Assembly: GCA_949130495.1 (NCBI GenBank)
Contig: OX422213.1
Coordinates: forward strand, 536,719,467 to 536,783,466
From: Sambucus nigra
Taxonomy: Eukaryota > Streptophyta > Magnoliopsida > Dipsacales > Adoxaceae
Length of the DNA stretch: 64,000 nt
Direction: 5' to 3'
Each line of letters starts with the position of its first letter. Position 1 is the first letter of the stretch. Both the position numbers and the translations under genes were made by a program. Under the pieces are notes generated by a model. That model made no database searches, had not been told where the DNA came from, and was given only the letters and a program-made list of their open reading frames with translations. Of this stretch, positions 57,996-64,000 are shown piece after piece.

Positions 57996-58835
57996 CAAAA
58001 GGTAGGGTGTGAGCGTGCGCCCAGAAGGATAAATACTAGCGGAGTAATACCTACAAAAGAATATCTATACATATAAAGTATATTTTAGCAATTATCAAAT
58101 CATTCTTCATTTGATTTAGTGTTCGCATGGAGTTGTATTGTAACTGTGCAATTGATGCTTGATTATGCCACCTGGGTGATGGTCCCACTCACAGTTAATC
58201 TTCTATTTAACACTAGCCAATTCTCGTTAATTTAATCATCAACACACTTTCACATTTTTAAAGTTATTTCATAAAGTTTCATTTACACTAATGTGGGTCG
58301 TGCTCAAAATTATCTTTTCATTTGGCTTGATTGATAGGGTTACCCTTCCATGAGTGTTATTTGGGCTTTTATCGACTGCCACCATGGAACAATATGCTTA
58401 TGATCAGTGGTTTAGGGTTTAAGAATTAAGACGCGCTCTAAGGATCCGGGCTCTTCTTAAATTTCTCAAATACCTGTGGGTGCCTTTAATTTGTTACATC
58501 TTTGTAACCCTTTTCATTTCCTTCTCCTTCTTCCACTTTTTCCCTTTTTTCTTTTATCCATTATTTATACCTTAGCCGATGAGGCCACTTTACCTGGGAC
58601 GAGACTAGTCCCGATATACTATATTTTTAAGTTCCACATTATATCAAAATACCCGTTTTCATTCTTAACTCGACTTGATGTTTTACTTTAGAAAACAAAT
58701 TATATTTTACAACTCCCAGTGAAACTTAATACTTTGATTTCAATTACATTTCCATGCAACTTTCACATTCAGTTTCATTATTCGTAAACATAAGTAAACC
58801 TTATTTTCCATTACTTTGTCAAAAAACTACTCGTC

Positions 58836-59052
58836 ATCTTTACTTTTCAAAATACTAGTTTTAACCTTCTCTAAATATTACTTTTGACCTTTAATTTTCA
58901 AATACCTCTTTTCACCTCTACTTTCTAAAATAATAGTTTTCACCTTTACTTTTTAAAATACAAATTTTCACCTTTACTTTTTAAAACATCATTTTTTGAC
59001 ATTTACTTTCCAAAATACTCGTTTTTACCTTTACTTTCTAATTACCAGTTTT
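58836..59052 (+). repeat. short tandem repeats (about 32-36 bp, six to seven units)
   Basis: Imperfect units carry AAATACTAGTTTT or AAATACAAATTTT followed by CACCTTTACTTT. Unit starts fall near 58849, 58881, 58908, 58938, 58968, 58996 and 59020. The strand is pyrimidine-rich. Confidence 0.75.
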
Positions 59053-59116
59053 CTTCACATTCTTTAAAGATAACTTTCTATTTAGCTTCTAATTTTGTTT
59101 GAGCACTTTATACTTA

Positions 59117-59852
59117 GGCCCCGTTTGGTTCGCGATAAAGTTGGATGAAATTTGATTCCTTCCGAACATTCCTGAAAAACTTTAAGATTACTGTGTTTGG
59201 TGTAAGGTTAAATTACATGTGAATGTGGGCCTCAATGGAATCAGATTACCTCCGATGCGGGAAAGAAGATGGAATCAAAATCCATCCAATATAGGTGGGA
59301 TTCTTATTTTCTCATGGGAATCTGTACAAATAATTTCTGTGAAGACAAAAAAGCCCTTAAAAATATTAAATTATAAAAACTATTCATAAAACCTAAACAT
59401 TTATTTTGTGAAGACCATTTTGTTGTGTCAGTTTGCATTAAATTTAAAGTCGAACAAATTTTATTTAGACATTTTTTTCTAGTCATGTAATAATTAATTT
59501 TCTTAATTTACAATATAATACACACATATCTACAATAAATTATTATAATTGTTATATATAGGAAAATAAATATATAAAAAAAGCATATTTGAGTTCATAC
59601 ATTTATAAATAGTGAACAGTGATATTGTGTATATATATATATATATATATATATACATGTGTGTGCGCGCACACACACACATGTATAATTGCTAAAGGAT
59701 ATTATTGGTATATATTGTACATTCCCATGCATAAACCAAACACAAAATTTTGATTCCCAATAGGAATCCATTGGTTAAGCAAACAGAAGAAAGGATATAG
59801 AATCCTGGTACTCACAATCTATCTAAAATATTACGGCGAACCAAACGGAGCC
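59117..59852. mobile_element. MITE of the GGCCCCGTTTGG type (736 bp)
   Basis: Ends GGCCCCGTTTGGTTCGC and, inward from the right, GGCTCCGTTTGGTTCGCC are inverted repeats. Flanks TTA and TTG suggest a 3-bp target site, as for PIF/Harbinger MITEs. GGAATC/GATTCC motifs repeat inside both ends. It carries the AT and AC microsatellite at 59623-59686. Related in type to the MITE at 20631. Confidence 0.75.
59623..59686. repeat. (AT)n-(GT)n-(GC)n-(AC)n compound microsatellite
   Basis: About 15 AT repeats are followed by a near-palindrome, ACATGTGTGTGCGCGCAC then ACACACACATGTAT. The alternating purine-pyrimidine run is continuous for over 60 bases. Confidence 0.9.
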
Positions 59853-61039
59853 TTGAGTTCATACTTTACATAAAATGATATATTTGGCAAAAATCGGACA
59901 TTGGCTTTTTCAAGACTATTCTTTGCAATTTTATAACTTTACATTTTTTACTTTGTATTCTTGTCATTTTTTATGTAAATAGTACTTGTATTTCATGTTT
60001 TACCTCAAAATTTTATTATTTTTACTTTAGTCCCTCAATTTGTTAACTTCGTAAACTTTCTTTAAAAAAATAATGTCATTTTATGTGAGTAGTATGCTGA
60101 TTTTTCCTAAGTCATTATTTCATGCTCAAAGATTTATTTAAATGTGTTCTCGATAAATTAAACACATTTTCTATAACCACATATGATTTTGTTCATGAAT
60201 GAAGTTATTTACACCAATAAAATCCATATATGCACTTTAACATTTCGTCTTCAAGTTCAACTTAGCATTTGACATGAAATAACTAGTTTAAACATCATTT
60301 TCATAAGGTAATACCTTGAATATTTTGAGATTTTAACTTAATTCTAACTTCAATTTTTAACCATTTTTATCATATATTCCTTATAAAATTATAGGTAGTG
60401 TTAATAAGCATAAGTAGTCTTGTAAATTATACATATATACATAAAACGAGCATGCTTGGATTTAAACTTGAAAATAGTATAGAACCCCTATCTCTTGAAT
60501 AGATAAATTATTCGAAGAAGAGGTAGATTTATTTTTCAATAAGCTTCTAGCTCGAAGCTCCTAACAACCTTTCCTCTCCAAATTAACGCCTTTAAGAACC
60601 TCCTTAACTCTTGATAATTGAAGGGTGGAATGGTGGTCTTGCAAACTTGACATATAGAGATATTTATGAGGACTTAAGGTATTGAAATGGGTGAAAGAAA
60701 AGACTCAAGGGTCTTTCTGTTTGTAGATGTTTTGCTTCTGCGAAAATGAAGTGAGTTGTGATATAAAGTCCTTCACCCCTCTTTTTTATAATGTCTCAAG
60801 ACATAAATAAAAGTTCCCCCACCACTCAATTATGAAACCACTATGCTAGATGGGGTAGGGAGCCGGATAACATGGGCTTAGAACGTGGGGTTAGTATCCC
60901 TTTATCCCATACCATTTCCCATGTTGACAACTAAAAAGGATAAAGAATAAGCAGGTGCTGAATTGACTCGGCCTTAGCCGGAATTGATTCACACCAGTCG
61001 GGTACGAATTTATTTGTTCTAGTAAATATGTTTTTGAAT

Positions 61040-61135
61040 AATTTATTTGTTAATGGTATTACAACATAATTATAAGTGGGATTAATGATAATACAACATA
61101 ATTATAATTTATTTATTAGTGATATTACAACATAA
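61040..61135 (+). repeat. three AT-rich tandem repeats
   Basis: Three units of about 40 bp contain TACAACATAATTATAA, starting near 61058, 61092 and 61127. They lie just before the copia gag start. Confidence 0.75.
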
Positions 61136-61149
61136 TTATAATTTATGTC

Positions 61150-62560
61150 ATGAAACCCAAACCGATTTTTGATTGGACTGATGATGAGTTTAAATGGAGT
61201 ATCTAAAACTCCTGCAGACTTAGTGCTATTTTTGGAGCCGTCAACCCGACGAGTTCCATCGCATCATGATGTGAACTACATCTAAGAAAGTATGGGATAT
61301 CCTCTAGTTGATACATGAGGGTACCAATGTTGTCAATGCGTCTAAACTTCAAAATTTGACCACCCAGTTTGAGACTATCATTATGTTAGAGTACGAGAGT
61401 TTCGAAAGGTTTTATGCTAGACGGTTGGACATTATTAACACAGGTTTTAATTTGAGTGAGAAAATTGATGATTCGAGAGTTGTGAAAAAGATTTAGGGGT
61501 CACTCCCATCCCGATTTGTTCCTCAGTTCAACGTGCTTAACTCTTTAGGGGTTGTAGACTCCCATAATTTATAAGAACTCGTAGGAGACCTTCAAACTTA
61601 TGAGATCGACATGGTTTCCAAAATCATTCAGCCTAAGGATATGGATAGCTTTAAAGACTCAATTTAAGAAAAAGTAAAAAAAAAGTTTGTGAGTCTGAAT
61701 CTGAGGGTGAGGTTGATTTCGATGACTTGGCCTTGTTTACTAAAAAATTTAAAAATTTATAATTCTTTCAATAAAATATTTTTGAGAAAAACAAAAAGAA
61801 AGATGAGGTCAAGGATAGTGGTGAGAAATGCGAGGGCAAAGGGAACAAGACTTTTTAGTGTCCTACTATGATAAAGAGGAAGGGCAAAGCGATTGCTAAT
61901 AAGGCCACTCTTAGCAATAGAGACATCACATTTGATGATTCGTGGGGAGAATCACCGCATGAAAAGTGTGTTGCTTTCATGGCTAGTCACGTGAGCACAT
62001 ATAATTTGCCCCACGGCGATGAGAACACTTGTGAGCATGAGAGCCACGATGATGTTTCGAGCCGTTCAAGTGAGTGTGATGAAGAGATTGCAAGTGAGGG
62101 TGAGGGTGATCTCCAAAAAGAGTTTAGCGATTTGTACATCGAGACTTTGAAGATGAAAAACATGAATAAGGAGTTGTCTCTTAAAGTGTTAGATTTTGAG
62201 GGAGAGATCAAAGTTTCGACAGGGTGTGAGGCATCGGTGAGTCAACTCGAGAAGGTGAGAGTTTCTTTGTGTGAACATTTGAGCGTTTTAGGCCGGAAAA
62301 AAAGTTAATTGACCAACACCGTGGCTAGTCTTACGAGAGATCTTCAATCCTCATTAGAGACTCGTGAGAAACTTGAAGCCCGTGTATCCCAACTTAAGAG
62401 AGATCTCGAATAAGCTCGGGAGGTCAAGGTCACTTTAGATAATACATCTAAGAAGGTTGAAAAGATGCTCTTCGGTCCCACTTTGGGTAATATTGAGAGA
62501 CTAGGAATAGGTTATGACTGTGCGTTCACTTCCCATGTTGCACACGAGCTGATTTATGAA
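61150..62560 (+). pseudogene. SIRE-type copia gag, decayed
   Basis: It starts near MKPKPIFDWTDDEFKWS (61149), then TSKKVWDIL and IHEGTNVVNASKLQNLTTQF (61308-61496), a UBN2-type gag domain; LVGDLQTYE follows. A degraded zinc knuckle lies near 61828-61870 (KCEGKGNKTF, most ligands lost). An acidic region WGESPHEKCVAFMAS and a long Glu/Lys coiled coil come next (61868-62500), ending with GIGYDCAF. The order is typical of SIRE/Tork-like gag, with a spacer coiled coil before protease. Stops near 61211, 61271, 61494, 61667 and 61856 and several shifts break it. No protease or integrase follows, so only gag remains. Confidence 0.75.
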
Positions 62561-64000
62561 TTTATTATATATCTATATGGGTCTCAACCTAACCCACCTA
62601 GGCATCCATTTCCCCATAGAAGAGTGTGTCCTTGATGTTTTTAGGGAGGTGTTACTAAGCTCATTTATGTTTGTTTCCATCGCAAGCAAAGAAAATACCT
62701 TTAGGAATTTTTTCTTAAGTTGAATAGTTTGTCTCATAGGTATTTACCACGATATGCTACTACATGTGTTTTCGCACGCACTCCCACACATGTTACTCTG
62801 TATGCTCCCGCACATCGTTTTCGAGACCAAGATGAGTATTTGATCAAGACTTCACATGAATTGTTGGATGTTTTTCATACGATGCACCTCCTTTGGAGAA
62901 CACCTCCGGACCTAATGATTGAGGTTTAGACTTGTTTGCTATCATAGGATGTTTTTCGCGCTTATATCATTCATGCATATTACTAGTGTGTACTACCATT
63001 GTATTTAGCATTTTTCAATTTTGATATATTTTTCAAAAAATTCAAATAGCTTTGTTTATAGTGAAAATTTTGGAAAAATACAAAAAAGATTTTTCATTTT
63101 TTTAAAAAATGTGAAAAAGCCAAAAAGATTTTATTTTTTTATAAAATTTTTGAAAAACACAAATATTTTTGAATTTCTTTTTGAACCATATATGGATGGA
63201 CATTTAGGATCACCAAGTCACAATATCATTCCATTATCCACGTGAGTACTTGATAGTGTTTTGAGACACAATATCATTTCATCTGTGTGCTTTATAATGT
63301 ATTGGAGTAATTGAGATATGATTAGTGATTAGTTTCTATATGTTTGACTCATTGTCTCCTTTAATGCACACATGGTCAAAGTGTTTTCATCTCAAAATTC
63401 TGTCTTTAAAACCAACCAAATACGATAAAACGAGAGCAATGAAAGTAGTGCTTGTAAGAACCATTGCCCTGATTGAAAAAATAAAAATTTATATCTCCAT
63501 TAAATGTGTTAATTTAAATGAGATGGCTTGAGAAAATAAAAAGATATTTGCCTGAATAGCCACCACTTACAAAAGAAAGGAGCGTGAAAGATTAAAAGCA
63601 CTCAAAAGAAAAAGTATAAAGTGCTAGGCCAAATTCAAACAACAACAATGCTTTGCTAAAGACGAGCATTGATTCTTTAAAAACAAAATAGTTGAGTGAA
63701 GTATTCTTTATATGAGATTTGAGAGAGTTTAGTCGAAGATCAATGGGTTTGCATGTCCTGAAAAATTCTCGTAAAAACATTACATATTTTTGGACGTTAT
63801 TGGTGTGATAATCATTTTCGACTTTGATATGTAATTAGATTAAGTCGATGTCACATGAATTTAACATTTTACACCTATGGACGGTTTTGAATTCATTCAT
63901 GAGGAGTATCCAAAAATTCAATGTGCTCATATCTTATAATTGGTTGAATTGATTTTCCAATCGAATTTGTTCACACCCATTCATTCCATTTCCAGAATTT
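62561..64000. other. Athila-like spacer and intergenic DNA
   Basis: No gene. The segment 63010-63190 has repeated AAAAATAC, AAAAAGATTTT and CCAAAAAGATTTT motifs, like the A/T spacer upstream of gag in the Athila-like element at 30360. CGCACTCCCACACATG near 62776 and nearby short open frames have no recognised domain. Confidence 0.35.

Larger units (their letters stand above)
57578..61000 (+). repeat. possible large LTR remnant (chromovirus type)
   Basis: It begins TGTGATGCCCCAATTCCAG, like the TGTGATGCCC starts of large plant gypsy LTRs. It contains a 20-G tract (57976-57995), a tandem-repeat block (58836-59052) and a MITE (59117-59852). The right end is not defined, no primer site was found, and no pol sequence follows. 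It may be a solo LTR or a chance resemblance. Confidence 0.3.

Noticed and set aside
1..64000. CRISPR array, bacterial operon or prophage
   Set aside because: No regularly spaced identical short repeats, no ribosome-binding sites and no bacterial-type genes; all recognisable genes are plant or plant-transposon type.

Overview
This is a flowering-plant nuclear window, most likely from a eudicot. It is AT-rich, gene-poor and packed with decayed, nested plant transposons. The only recognisable piece of a host gene is the first coding exon of a SOC1/AGL42-type MADS-box gene (55387-55568, minus strand). There are no bacterial operons, CRISPR arrays, rRNA or recognisable tRNA genes.

Layout. 1-6080: the 3' part of a Ty3/gypsy Tat-lineage element in plus orientation, with a decayed antisense gene (aORF), polypurine tract and LTR, and a hAT-type MITE inside. 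6081-13152: intergenic DNA with a second hAT MITE and a decayed Ty1/copia gag-protease-integrase fragment. 13153-22439: a long, decayed SIRE-like copia element with LTRs clipped at opposite ends and a GGGCCCGTTTGG-type MITE inside. 22440-26265: hAT-like termini, an unidentified minus-strand pseudogene, and sequence in which I see nothing. 26266-about 43330: a second Tat element, in minus orientation, with its own aORF on the plus strand and an integrase remnant. Its 3' LTR is split by a 10.3 kb Athila-like non-autonomous element with 2.7 kb LTRs (26761-37084). 43331-47719: intergenic DNA, a foldback element and a tiny TRIM. 47720-51932: a complete TTF-type hAT transposon with perfect 8-bp target duplications; its transposase gene is interrupted by a 1 kb hAT MITE. 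51933-57577: hAT relics and the MADS exon. 57578-64000: an LTR-like stretch with short tandem repeats and a MITE, then a third copia gag (SIRE type) and Athila-like spacer.

How the parts relate. Several insertions can be ordered from target-site duplications: Tat element, then the Athila-like element in its LTR (GTCGA); Tat aORF, then the hAT MITE (GATGGCTC); hAT transposase, then the MITE (CTTGTGAC). The most unusual content is the pair of Tat elements carrying antisense genes with conserved TATA-to-ATG spacing. Next is the Athila-like element, which lacks polymerase but keeps one roughly 630-codon reading frame broken by only three stops. All names rest on motif recognition by eye; no database search was run.
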